Source: Rhodobacter calidifons
GTDB lineage: Bacteria; Pseudomonadota; Alphaproteobacteria; Rhodobacterales; Rhodobacteraceae
Assembly (NCBI RefSeq): GCF_011174775.1
Contig: NZ_JAANHS010000021.1
Coordinates: 1-33,535, forward strand
Reading direction: 5' to 3'
DNA: 33,535 nucleotides
A program made the position numbers and the translations under genes. Numbering within the stretch: position 1 is the stretch's first letter; each line of letters starts with the position of its first letter. A model generated the notes under the pieces. It did no database searches. It saw only the letters and a list, made by a program, of their open reading frames with translations, and was not told the DNA's origin. Below are positions 7,525-15,265 of this stretch, in pieces.

Positions 7525-8079
7525 ATGTTGAACTCGCTCACGACAGACAGTCAAGCTGATCGGACGTTGCTTTTGGTCGATGACGATGAGGCATTCGTAA
7601 AGCGTCTTGCGCGGGCGATGGAAAAGCGTGGGTTTCTGCCTGAGACCGCGCAGTCCGTGGCAGCTGGCCGTGGTATCGCCCTGTCCCGCCCGCCGGCCTG
7701 TGCGGTCGTTGACCTTCGGCTGGAGGATGGAAGCGGCCTTGATGTCGTCGAGGCTTTGCGGGAGCGTCGCCCGGACTGTCGCATCGTGGTGTTGACCGGG
7801 TACGGTGCAATTGCAACGGCGGTGGCGGCCGTAAAAATCGGTGCCACCGATTATCTTGCAAAACCCGCAGACGCCGACGACGTGACAAACGCCCTCTTGT
7901 CCCGGACAAACACGCGGCCCCCGGCCCCGAAAAATCCGATGTCTGCCGACAGGGTGCGGTGGGAACACATCCAACGCATCTATGAGTTGTGTGATTGCAA
8001 CGTTTCGGAAACGGCACGTCGGTTGACGATGCATCGGCGGACTCTGCAGCGGATCCTGGCGAAACGCAGTCCTGTGTGA
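7525..8079 (+). CDS. regA: RegA/PrrA/ActR-type redox response regulator
   Basis: A 184-aa response regulator, identical in length to Rhodobacter RegA. The receiver domain has the acidic pocket VDDDE (Asp19-21), the phosphoacceptor Asp63 in VVDLRLEDGSGLD, and TGYGAIATAV plus DYLAKPAD for the Thr and Lys positions. A Pro-rich linker leads to NPMSADRVRWEHIQRIYELC and a Fis-type helix-turn-helix (NVSETARRLTMHRRTLQRIL). In Rhodobacter, RegA with kinase RegB controls photosystem, respiratory oxidase, CO2 and nitrogen genes by redox state. The start at 7525 has AAGGA nine bases upstream. The usual neighbours regB and senC are absent from the window. Confidence 0.96.
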   Translation: MLNSLTTDSQADRTLLLVDDDEAFVKRLARAMEKRGFLPETAQSVAAGRGIALSRPPACAVVDLRLEDGSGLDVVEALRERRPDCRIVVLTGYGAIATAVAAVKIGATDYLAKPADADDVTNALLSRTNTRPPAPKNPMSADRVRWEHIQRIYELCDCNVSETARRLTMHRRTLQRILAKRSPV

Positions 8080-8282
8080 GAAAGGCATAATCACTCGGCA
8101 CATGGTCCCCGACGGCCTCCCCCACAAAGATAGTGTCTCGGCCCAGTCTGACCGCGCCCTGCTACGAGCGGTTACAGACTGATGTGGGTGTCAAACGCAC
8201 CGAGGCGCGACGTTTCTTTCTGCAATCCGCAGGTAGTGACTGCACTTAACCCGGGCTGCGCCCATAACATTGAGACCTCGTG

Positions 8283-8687
8283 ATGCTTGTAGCCGCTCTT
8301 CTTGCGACCTCGCTGCTCTTCGGCGGCATGGTTCTGTACTCCTTCGGTTTTGCCGCCTTCTTGTTCACGGCGCTACCCGCCAATGTCGCGGGCCCGACGA
8401 TCCGCCGGGCCTTCCCACATTTCTACTTGTTTGTGATGCTCAGTGCCGCCGCAGCGGCAGGCCTCGTCTGGGCCCACGACGCGTTGGCCGCCGGGCTTCT
8501 GGCGCTAATTGTGGTAACAACGATTCCCGCCCGCCAGGTTCTGATGCCCGCCATCAACCGCGCGACGGATGCAGGCGCAAAATCCCGGTTCAAATGGCTG
8601 CACGGTCTATCGGTTGCCATTACGCTGGTGCATATCGGGCTTGCGGGCGTTGTGCTGACACGGTTTCTCACGACGGTCCTGACATGA
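8283..8687 (+). CDS. DUF4149-type membrane protein
   Basis: A 134-aa integral membrane protein with about four hydrophobic helices (near residues 3-30, 47-62, 66-82 and 108-130). The FPHFY block after the first loop and MPAINRATDAG...FKWLHGLSV before the last helix match what I know of DUF4149. Function is unknown. A GTG lies directly before the ATG at 8283 and could add one residue. Its stop overlaps the start of the DUF427 remnant (ATGA), so the two were once a coupled pair. Confidence 0.65.
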   Translation: MLVAALLATSLLFGGMVLYSFGFAAFLFTALPANVAGPTIRRAFPHFYLFVMLSAAAAAGLVWAHDALAAGLLALIVVTTIPARQVLMPAINRATDAGAKSRFKWLHGLSVAITLVHIGLAGVVLTRFLTTVLT

Positions 8688-8893
8688 CCGAACTTCCACC
8701 TGAGAATGTTCAATTGTACCCCCGCCCTCCTTCTATAGAAACCGTCGAACAGTGCATTATCATTCAGTTGGGTTGCGCGGTAATTGCTGATATGGTGCGA
8801 GCTTACCGCGTGCTGGAGACGCACCACGCGCCGACCTATTATTTTCCACCCGAGGGTGTCCACTCAACACGAAAAACTTTGAGGGTAACGTAA
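8684..8893 (+). pseudogene. Truncated DUF427 protein
   Basis: The frame gives 69 residues beginning MTELPPENVQLYPRPP and containing VIADMVRAYRVLETHHAPTYYFPPEGV. This is the first half of the DUF427 family (usually over 100 residues). After PPEGV the sequence becomes unrelated (HSTRKTLRVT) and stops. Just beyond, another frame reads VKGAPGTLHW around 8888-8919, faintly like the expected CEWKG-A-YW second block. The gene therefore looks broken by a small frameshift and is decaying. Its start overlaps the DUF4149 stop by four bases. A functional half-length variant cannot be excluded. Confidence 0.6.
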
Positions 8894-9037
8894 AGGGCGC
8901 ACCTGGCACCCTGCACTGGTAGATCGGTTTTTTCTATTTTCTTATTAAGCTGGATTTATTTCGATCTTTTGGAACGCAGCTTTGGTGAGCCCAACAATTG
9001 GACTTCTATGTTCTGTAAACTTGTCTGACCCAATAAG

Positions 9038-9055
9038 TGTAAATCAACTGCGACA
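9038..9055. promoter_or_regulatory. TGT-N12-ACA site upstream of rhodopsin gene
   Basis: TGT at 9038-9040 and ACA at 9053-9055 are separated by exactly 12 bases, the core of the PpsR/CrtJ (photosystem repressor) consensus. The preferred inner bases (CA...TG) are not present. One such match is expected by chance every few kilobases, so support is weak. The surrounding 8894-9136 stretch has no gene and should contain the rhodopsin promoter. Confidence 0.25.
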
Positions 9056-9136
9056 TTCTGTCTGCCCCCATGTCGAACGAACCGAAATGCCCTACCTCCC
9101 TCTCACAGCGTGTTTAAGATGCCGATGGAGCAAAAC

Positions 9137-9913
9137 ATGGAAAACATCTCGGTGGGGCAATACGACCTCATATACAATGCTTTCTCATTTGCGTTTGCCA
9201 CTCTTGCTGCAGCAACCATCTTTTTTTGGTTGGGCCGCAGTCAGGTGGCACCGCAATATAAGACGGCAATGACAATCACGGGTCTTGTGACGTTCATTGC
9301 TGCTTACCACTACTTTCGAATCTTCGAAAGCTGGGAGGCAGCCTTTAACGTGGCCGACGGAACCATCACTGCGACCGGATACGCGTTCAACCGGGCTTAC
9401 CGTTACGTTGACTGGCTCTTGACAGTGCCATTGCTATTGGTCGAACTGATTCTCGTCATGGGTCTGAGCCGTTCAGAAACGGTATCGCGCGCGACAAGGC
9501 TCGGACTGCTGGCCGCTCTGATGATCGTGCTCGGTTACCCGGGCGAAGTGGCCACCACGAATGGTGCACGCTGGCTCTGGGGGAGCTTGTCGATGATCCC
9601 GTTCCTGTGGATCGTCTACGAACTGTTCGTCGGCCTTTCCAAAAGCATCGCTGCACAGCCCGAGGATGCACGCGGCTTGGTCAGCACAGCACGATATGTG
9701 GTGGTCGGAAGCTGGGCATTTTACCCGATCGTGTATTTTGCCGGAGCGGTGGGCCTCGACGGTGGCGCGGCGGCAACCGTGGTCGAAGTGGGTTACACGG
9801 TCGCGGACATCACCGCCAAAGCGGTGTTCGGTGTGCTGATCTTCCTGATCGCGCAGCGCAAGAGTGTGGCTTACTTCGCCAGTCTGCGGTCCGCAGGTCA
9901 GCCTGCTGAGTGA
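9137..9913 (+). CDS. Xanthorhodopsin-clade light-driven proton pump
   Basis: A 258-aa seven-helix microbial rhodopsin of the inner membrane that exports protons on light absorption. Helix C reads RYVDWLLTVPLLLVE, giving the DTE set Asp92 (acceptor), Thr96 and Glu103 (donor). Leu100 is at the position where Leu gives green and Gln blue absorption in proteorhodopsins. His58 in AAYHYFRIF matches the acceptor-linked His. Lys228 in DITAKAVFG binds retinal. The layout follows xanthorhodopsin (HYFRI-SWEAA, LGYPGEV, LWG-LS-IPF). Gly149 in WLWGSL aligns with XR Gly156, which opens the carotenoid-antenna groove. I chose the start at 9137, preceded by GGAG; ATGs at 9110, 9119 and 9125 are alternatives. 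A terminator follows, then the retinal operon. Confidence 0.97.
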   Translation: MENISVGQYDLIYNAFSFAFATLAAATIFFWLGRSQVAPQYKTAMTITGLVTFIAAYHYFRIFESWEAAFNVADGTITATGYAFNRAYRYVDWLLTVPLLLVELILVMGLSRSETVSRATRLGLLAALMIVLGYPGEVATTNGARWLWGSLSMIPFLWIVYELFVGLSKSIAAQPEDARGLVSTARYVVVGSWAFYPIVYFAGAVGLDGGAAATVVEVGYTVADITAKAVFGVLIFLIAQRKSVAYFASLRSAGQPAE

Positions 9914-9920
9914 ACCAATT

Positions 9921-9954
9921 GGCTGCCCGCGATCTAGCGGGCAGCCTTTTCTCT
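9921..9954 (+). terminator. Rho-independent terminator after rhodopsin gene
   Basis: GGCTGCCCGC (9921-9930) and GCGGGCAGCC (9937-9946) form a perfect 10-bp stem with a 6-nt loop, followed directly by TTTTCTCT. It begins 7 bases after the stop codon and separates the rhodopsin message from crtE. Confidence 0.92.
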
Positions 9955-9986
9955 CCAACATCTTCAGCTGTTGACGGGAGTTGGTC

Positions 9987-10823
9987 ATGCCGATGCGGAT
10001 CCATTCTAATATTAGCGTGGTTGAGCATGTCATGCGCGATCTTCTTCTGGGCGGGCCTGTCGCACTCGCTGCAAAGTACCATCTCGACGGCGGGGGCAGC
10101 AGAGCGCGGGCCATTCTCGCCTTGGATGCCGCTTCGGCGCTCAATCTTGACGATACTGCGGCAACCTCCTGCGCCTGCGCCGCCGAGTTGCTGCACAACG
10201 CATCGCTCGTGCACGATGATCTTCAGGAGCAAGATGCAACCCGGCGGGGACGACCAGCTCTTTGGCGGAAGTTTGACGCTGCGACAGCCATTTGCGCGGG
10301 CGATCTCATGATATCGGCCGCATTCGCGAGTCTTGCAGCCCACCCAGATCTGCGCCGTGCGTTGATCCTCACACACGAAGCGGTTGCGAAAACAGCGCAT
10401 GGGCAAGTCGATGATGCGCTCGCCCGAACGGCGACATTAGCCGATTACCACATGCTGGTCGGGGCAAAAACCGGCCCTTTGCTGGCGTTGCCGGTTCGAC
10501 TTGCTCTGTGTGCTGCCGGCGCGCCGGGCGATGAAATTGCAGCGGATATCGGACGAAAGCTGTCAGTGGCCTACCAGGTACTGGATGACCTGACCGATGT
10601 TGACGACGACCGCGCGGCAGGCCGGGTGAACATCTGCGTATTGTTTGAAGCAAGCGGGCACTCGCGCCCAACCGCCGCGATGATTGCGCGAGGTGAGGCG
10701 CAGAGTGCGCTGCAAACAGCGCGAAACTTGGCAGATCGTCTGCCAAACAATGTTGGGATTGCTTTTTGTAACCTCGCTGACCGTCTGGACAGCGCCTTGA
10801 TGGAGCTTGCAGATGCCGCGTGA
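9987..10823 (+). CDS. crtE: Geranylgeranyl diphosphate synthase (polyprenyl synthetase)
   Basis: A 278-aa trans-prenyltransferase that makes the C20 precursor of carotenoids. The first Asp-rich motif is DDLQEQD (residues 77-83, DDx4D form), followed by the Arg pair in ATRRGRPA. The second is DDLTD (200-204). Both bind Mg-diphosphate. The start at 9987 has GGGAG six bases upstream. The FARM spacing and position as first gene of a carotenoid operon favour CrtE over FPP synthase. Its 3' end overlaps crtI by 11 bases. It starts only 73 bases after the rhodopsin stop, so transcription comes from a promoter in the tight gap or from terminator read-through. Confidence 0.92.
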   Translation: MPMRIHSNISVVEHVMRDLLLGGPVALAAKYHLDGGGSRARAILALDAASALNLDDTAATSCACAAELLHNASLVHDDLQEQDATRRGRPALWRKFDAATAICAGDLMISAAFASLAAHPDLRRALILTHEAVAKTAHGQVDDALARTATLADYHMLVGAKTGPLLALPVRLALCAAGAPGDEIAADIGRKLSVAYQVLDDLTDVDDDRAAGRVNICVLFEASGHSRPTAAMIARGEAQSALQTARNLADRLPNNVGIAFCNLADRLDSALMELADAA

Positions 10824-12321
10824 TACCATGAATGAAACGCAGCCCCGGGCAATCGTTGCTGGCGCTGGCTTTGGTGGAATTGCCGCAGCGTTGCGCCTGC
10901 GCGCGCGCGGCTACAACGTGCATCTGATCGACAGGTGCGCGCGTCTCGGCGGGCGTGGACAGGTTTTCGAGCACGAGGGCTTTCGCCACGATGCCGGGCC
11001 CACAGTTTTGACGGCACCCCACCTGTTTGAAGAGTTGTTCGCGCTTTTTGGCAAGCGCATGGACGACTACATCGAGTTGGTCGAGCCCGATCCATGGTAC
11101 CGGTTCCACTTCCACGATGGGGAAACCTTTGACTACGGTCCGACCGAGGCCGCCACCGAAGCTGAGATTGCGCGACTGTCCCCGCGCGACGTAGATGGCT
11201 ATCGCCGCCTTGGCGCGTGGTCGAAGAAAATATACGACATCGGGTTCGAGCGGCTTTCCACGACACCGTTCCACTCCATCGGTTTCATGCTGCGTCAGAT
11301 CCCCCATCTTGTGCGGCTACGATCCTATGAAAGCGTCTGGTCGATGGTCGGCCGCTTCATCAAGGATGATCGCCTGCGCAGGGCGTTTTCAATCCAGCCG
11401 CTGCTGGTGGGCGGCAATCCGTTTGAAACCACCGCAATCTACGGGATGATCAATCATCTCGAACGCACCCACGGCATCTGGTTTCCCAAAGGCGGGACAG
11501 GCGCGCTTGTCGATGCGCTGGAAAAGCTGATGCTGGAGGAAGGTATCCAGATCACTCTCAACACCACCATCGAACGGATAAAGCTGGACGGCGATCGCGC
11601 GACGGGCGTGGTCCTGGAAGGCGGGCGAGAGCTGGATGCAGGGGTGGTCGTGTCGAACATGGACCCGATGCATGTCTACCGGACCATGTTGCCGAAATCG
11701 GTGCAATCGCCCGTGGCAAGGATCAGGGCAAAGAATGCGCGGCTTTCCATGGGCCTCTACGTCCTTTTCTTTGGCGCGAACCGCACCTGGCCGGAAGTGG
11801 CACACCACACCGTCTGGTTCGGTGAACGCTACAAGGAATTGCTGAGCGATATTTTCCGTCGCAAGGTGCTGGCCGAAGACTTTTCCCTTTATGTGCATCG
11901 CCCCACCGCGACAGACCCCAGCTTTGCCCCGCAAGGCAAGGACAGTTTCTATGTCCTGTGCCCGGTCCCCAACCTTGCCGGAGGCCAGGATTGGTCGATA
12001 GAGGGGCCAAAACTGCGTGACCGCATCGTGGCCGCACTGGATGCGTCGATGCTTCCGGGATTGTCCGGGGCGATCACGGCCGAATTCGCGATGACCCCGG
12101 AGGATTTCAAATCCGATTACCTGTCGGTCGATGGCGCTGGTTTCTCACTGTCGCCATTCTTCTCGCAATCGGCGTGGTTCCGGTTTCACAATCTGGGTGA
12201 GGGGGTGCAAAACCTTTACTTCGTGGGGGCTGGCACCCATCCGGGGGCAGGACTGCCCGGCGTCGTGTCATCCGCCAAGGTTCTCGATACAGTGATACCG
12301 GCGGCGGCGGCGTTCGCATGA
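10813..12321 (+). CDS. crtI: Phytoene desaturase
   Basis: A 502-aa FAD-dependent desaturase that introduces double bonds into phytoene to give lycopene (bacterial CrtI type). An N-terminal dinucleotide motif GAGFGGIAAALRLRARGY precedes LGGRGQVFE and HDAGPTVLT, the amine-oxidase-like FAD contacts. The C-terminal block LYFVGAGTHPGAGLPGV is the CrtI signature. The start at 10813 (GGAG seven bases upstream) overlaps crtE; an ATG at 10828 is possible. The lycopene product is inferred from the presence of a lycopene cyclase downstream. It shares ATGA with crtB. It probably associates with the membrane. Confidence 0.95.
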   Translation: MPRDTMNETQPRAIVAGAGFGGIAAALRLRARGYNVHLIDRCARLGGRGQVFEHEGFRHDAGPTVLTAPHLFEELFALFGKRMDDYIELVEPDPWYRFHFHDGETFDYGPTEAATEAEIARLSPRDVDGYRRLGAWSKKIYDIGFERLSTTPFHSIGFMLRQIPHLVRLRSYESVWSMVGRFIKDDRLRRAFSIQPLLVGGNPFETTAIYGMINHLERTHGIWFPKGGTGALVDALEKLMLEEGIQITLNTTIERIKLDGDRATGVVLEGGRELDAGVVVSNMDPMHVYRTMLPKSVQSPVARIRAKNARLSMGLYVLFFGANRTWPEVAHHTVWFGERYKELLSDIFRRKVLAEDFSLYVHRPTATDPSFAPQGKDSFYVLCPVPNLAGGQDWSIEGPKLRDRIVAALDASMLPGLSGAITAEFAMTPEDFKSDYLSVDGAGFSLSPFFSQSAWFRFHNLGEGVQNLYFVGAGTHPGAGLPGVVSSAKVLDTVIPAAAAFA

Positions 12322-13169
12322 CACCCGAGGCGATGCTGTCCCATCACGCTCGCAGTTTTGCGCCTGCCGCTCGATTGTTGTCGCGCAAGGATCACGCACA
12401 GGTGGCGCGGCTTTATGCCTTGTGCCGCACGGTGGACGATCTTGCCGATACTATCGGCGGGCCGGAAGTCCATGCACGGCTTTCGGCAATGGCAGCAGAC
12501 CTGCGGGCCGGAAGAGGATCGGACCCTCTTGCCGCGGAAGCGCTGGTACTCTTTGCCGGACGGCCGGCGGGGTTGGCCGCCTATGTGCGATTGGTCGAGA
12601 CGGTGGCAGAGGATACCGGCGCTACCTGCATTCCAAACGATGCTGCGCTTGAAAGCTACTGCACCGGGGTTGCTGGAACGGTCGGCGTGATGGTCTGCGC
12701 CCTTTTCGATGTGGCACCCCGCTGGCATGCCCGCGCCGCCGATCTGGGCAAGGCCATGCAGCTGACCAATATATGCCGCGATGTGTTCGACGATGCGGCG
12801 GCAGGGCGCCGATATCTGCCGTACACCTTGTGTCCGCACACACCTGGCGACATCGCTGCAGAAACGCCCGAAGCCCGCAATAACGTGCGCATCGCGGTCG
12901 CCGAGTTGCTTACTCGTGCAGACGTGCTTTACGCCGTAGGGCGGACGGGTTTGCCCGCGCTTCCTTTGCGGCTGCGTCTTGCGGTGTCGGCCGCGACGGC
13001 AATGTACGCTGGAATCGGATCAGAGCTGCGCGCGCGGGCCTGCGACCCAGCACAGGGGCGCGTTTACGTTCCGACGCGGCGCAAGCTGCTGCTGGTTTCG
13101 CAGGGTCTGCTGACCGATCTCCTCCCACGCTTCGGGACCGACTCAGGACAGTCTCATGCCCCGTCCTGA
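12318..13169 (+). CDS. crtB: Phytoene synthase
   Basis: A 283-aa squalene/phytoene-synthase-fold enzyme that condenses two geranylgeranyl diphosphates into phytoene. The first Asp motif is in RLYALCRTVDDLAD (Asp40, 41, 44). The second is in QLTNICRDVFDDAAAGRRYLP, with the family Arg-Tyr-Leu-Pro ending. The start overlaps the crtI stop by four bases and the end overlaps crtY by 14. The length is normal for bacterial CrtB. Confidence 0.94.
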   Translation: MTPEAMLSHHARSFAPAARLLSRKDHAQVARLYALCRTVDDLADTIGGPEVHARLSAMAADLRAGRGSDPLAAEALVLFAGRPAGLAAYVRLVETVAEDTGATCIPNDAALESYCTGVAGTVGVMVCALFDVAPRWHARAADLGKAMQLTNICRDVFDDAAAGRRYLPYTLCPHTPGDIAAETPEARNNVRIAVAELLTRADVLYAVGRTGLPALPLRLRLAVSAATAMYAGIGSELRARACDPAQGRVYVPTRRKLLLVSQGLLTDLLPRFGTDSGQSHAPS

Positions 13170-14265
13170 CGTCGATATCGCCATCCTTGGTGGCGGCTGC
13201 GCGGGTCTGAGCCTCGCGGTTCGACTTGCGAGAGTCGGGCGTGATCTGTGTGTGATCGAGCCGCGAACAAGCTACAGCGACGATCGCGCGTGGAGCTTTT
13301 GGCGCACCGCTCCAGATCCATTCGAGGATTGTGTGCGCGCATCCTGGGCGCATTGGGATGTCAGCGGACCGGGCGGCACGGTGCGGCGCGGTTCATCCCG
13401 GATGCAATACCAGAATGTTGCCGCGGGTCCATTTTATGATCGGGCGCAATCTGTAATTGCTGACAATCCAACGGCAGCACTGTCGCTCGGAACTTCTGCA
13501 AGCAGCATCCGTCGATTGGCCAGTGGTTGGCAGATCGAAACGGACGCGGGCACACTCACGGCAAACCATGTGGTCGACACCCGACCGCCAAGACGTGCTC
13601 CAAGCTATGGCCAGTTCTTCCTTGGATGGGAAATTCGCACGGAACGGGCGGTTTTCGATCCCGATCGCGTGCATCTCATGCAGTTTCGCAAGGCGCGCAG
13701 CCGCGGCGTCGATTTCGTCTACACACTGCCGTTCGCCCGGGATCGTGCTCTTGTCGAGGTGACGTCCTTCGCGCCGGAAAACCCTGGGCCAGACGTTTTC
13801 AAAGCCTGGCTCGATGCCGAAATCGCAGCCCTGGACCCGGGGCGTTTCGAGGTGCTGCGCGAGGAGGCTGGTGCGCTTCCAATGCATGTCGGATTTGCCG
13901 ATCCACGCGAGTTGGGTGTGATCGGCATGGGGCTGAGCGGAGGTGCCGCGCGCCCCTCCACCGGCTATGCGTTCACGCGTATTCAGGCACAGGCCGACCA
14001 TGTGTTCCATGCCTTGCAGCGCGGAACGTCGCCGCACCCACGGCTGGACGGCTCCGCCACCCGTTTCATGGACCGCGTGTTCTTGCAGGTTCTGCAAACA
14101 ATGCCGGAACGCGGTCCGGCATTGTTCGAGACGCTGTTTCGCAACGCGCCGCCCGACCGGCTGGAACGGTTTCTTTCGGGCTCGACACGGGCGGTCGACA
14201 GATTGTCCGTCATGAGATCCTTGCCGACTTTGCCATTTCTTCGGGCAGCGCTGGTTCCAGCATGA
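13156..14265 (+). CDS. crtY: Lycopene beta-cyclase (CrtY type)
   Basis: A 369-aa flavoprotein that closes both ends of lycopene to give beta-carotene. The N-terminal VDIAILGGGCAGLSLAVRL is the FAD dinucleotide motif, and YSDDRAWSFW at about 40-49 and VVDTRPP near 138-144 are CrtY blocks. GMGLSGGAARPSTGYAF around 256-272 is the C-terminal signature. AGGA seven bases before the ATG at 13156 supports the start inside crtB. It shares ATGA with blh. Beta-carotene is the substrate of the next enzyme. Confidence 0.93.
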   Translation: MPRPDVDIAILGGGCAGLSLAVRLARVGRDLCVIEPRTSYSDDRAWSFWRTAPDPFEDCVRASWAHWDVSGPGGTVRRGSSRMQYQNVAAGPFYDRAQSVIADNPTAALSLGTSASSIRRLASGWQIETDAGTLTANHVVDTRPPRRAPSYGQFFLGWEIRTERAVFDPDRVHLMQFRKARSRGVDFVYTLPFARDRALVEVTSFAPENPGPDVFKAWLDAEIAALDPGRFEVLREEAGALPMHVGFADPRELGVIGMGLSGGAARPSTGYAFTRIQAQADHVFHALQRGTSPHPRLDGSATRFMDRVFLQVLQTMPERGPALFETLFRNAPPDRLERFLSGSTRAVDRLSVMRSLPTLPFLRAALVPA

Positions 14266-15167
14266 TTGCATCACCGCGTTGGCAGGCCGTGCTGTTTGGC
14301 GCGGTCTCGGTTCTCGCCCTCGGATTTCAAATCACGATCCAACCCGACCTGATCCTGCAGCTTCTGCTTCTGGCGCCCCTGGTTGCCATCCTCGGACTGC
14401 CGCATGGCGCTCTTGACTTGCCCATTGCCGAGGCTGTCTGGCCCCTTGATGGGTTGCGTGGCAAGCTGCGGTTTGTGGTCATCTATCTGGGTCTCGCCGC
14501 AGGCGTGATCGTGACTTGGCTGTTGGCCCCCGGCTTTGCCCTCGTCGCCTTTTTGACGTATTCGGTTCTGCATTTTTCGGATGATTGGTCAAAGGCCGCA
14601 TCGCCACTGCGATGGACCGGCGGTGTTGCCACAATCGGCGCGCCCGCATTGTTTTATCCAGAAGAGGTGACAATACTTTTTGCCTACCTTGCGCCGCCTT
14701 CTGCCGCCCAATTCAGCGCAACTGCGACAGCGATTGCAGGTTCCGTCGGGTTTTGCGTCTTCATCGGGGCAATGCTGTTGAAGCCGGATACGCGTGGGCA
14801 AGCCGCGGTCGAGCAGGCCATCCTGTGGGGCATCGGGGCGTTGTTGCCCCCCCTTGTTTTTTTCGGAGTTTATTTTTGCGGTTTGCATTCGATCAGGCAC
14901 TTCAACGCAACAATCCAATCCCTGCCACAAACGCGGCGCGCACTCGGAATTGCAGCGTTCCTCTCTGGTCTCATTATCCTTGCGGCCATATTTTTTGTGC
15001 AGAATCAGACAGTCGGAAGTTCAGGCCCGCTCCCAAAAGATATCGTTCAGGCGATCTTCATCGGTCTTGCAGCCCTTACGGTACCGCACATGATCCTGAT
15101 AGGTCGCTTCAATAGTTTATCTGGTGGACGGGGTAATTTGAAGACGCGCCAAAGTAGCGGCAGGTAG
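14262..15167 (+). CDS. blh: Beta-carotene 15,15'-dioxygenase (Brp/Blh family)
   Basis: A 301-aa integral membrane iron dioxygenase that splits beta-carotene into two retinal molecules, the chromophore of the rhodopsin upstream. About eight hydrophobic helices are visible. The iron-binding histidines characteristic of Blh are His48 (GLPHGALDLP), His104 (SVLHFSDDW), His209 and His213 (GLHSIRHF), and His276 (TVPHMIL). The start at 14262 shares ATGA with crtY and gives the family start. It ends the operon; its last codons lie in a strong inverted repeat. Confidence 0.95.
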   Translation: MIASPRWQAVLFGAVSVLALGFQITIQPDLILQLLLLAPLVAILGLPHGALDLPIAEAVWPLDGLRGKLRFVVIYLGLAAGVIVTWLLAPGFALVAFLTYSVLHFSDDWSKAASPLRWTGGVATIGAPALFYPEEVTILFAYLAPPSAAQFSATATAIAGSVGFCVFIGAMLLKPDTRGQAAVEQAILWGIGALLPPLVFFGVYFCGLHSIRHFNATIQSLPQTRRALGIAAFLSGLIILAAIFFVQNQTVGSSGPLPKDIVQAIFIGLAALTVPHMILIGRFNSLSGGRGNLKTRQSSGR

Positions 15168-15181
15168 CAGTTTGGCGCGTC
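15143..15181. repeat. 11-bp inverted repeat over the blh stop codon
   Basis: GACGCGCCAAA (15143-15153) and TTTGGCGCGTC (15171-15181) are perfectly complementary around a 17-nt loop that contains the blh stop codon. No T tract follows on either strand, so it is more likely an mRNA 3'-end structure or Rho-associated hairpin than a classical terminator. Confidence 0.7.
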
Positions 15182-15265
15182 GTGGGTCCCCGCCAGCTGC
15201 AGGACGTGGACCAGTTCCGGTGCTAGAGAGCGTGTAGGATCGCACGTTGTCGAGCGCAGGGTCGG

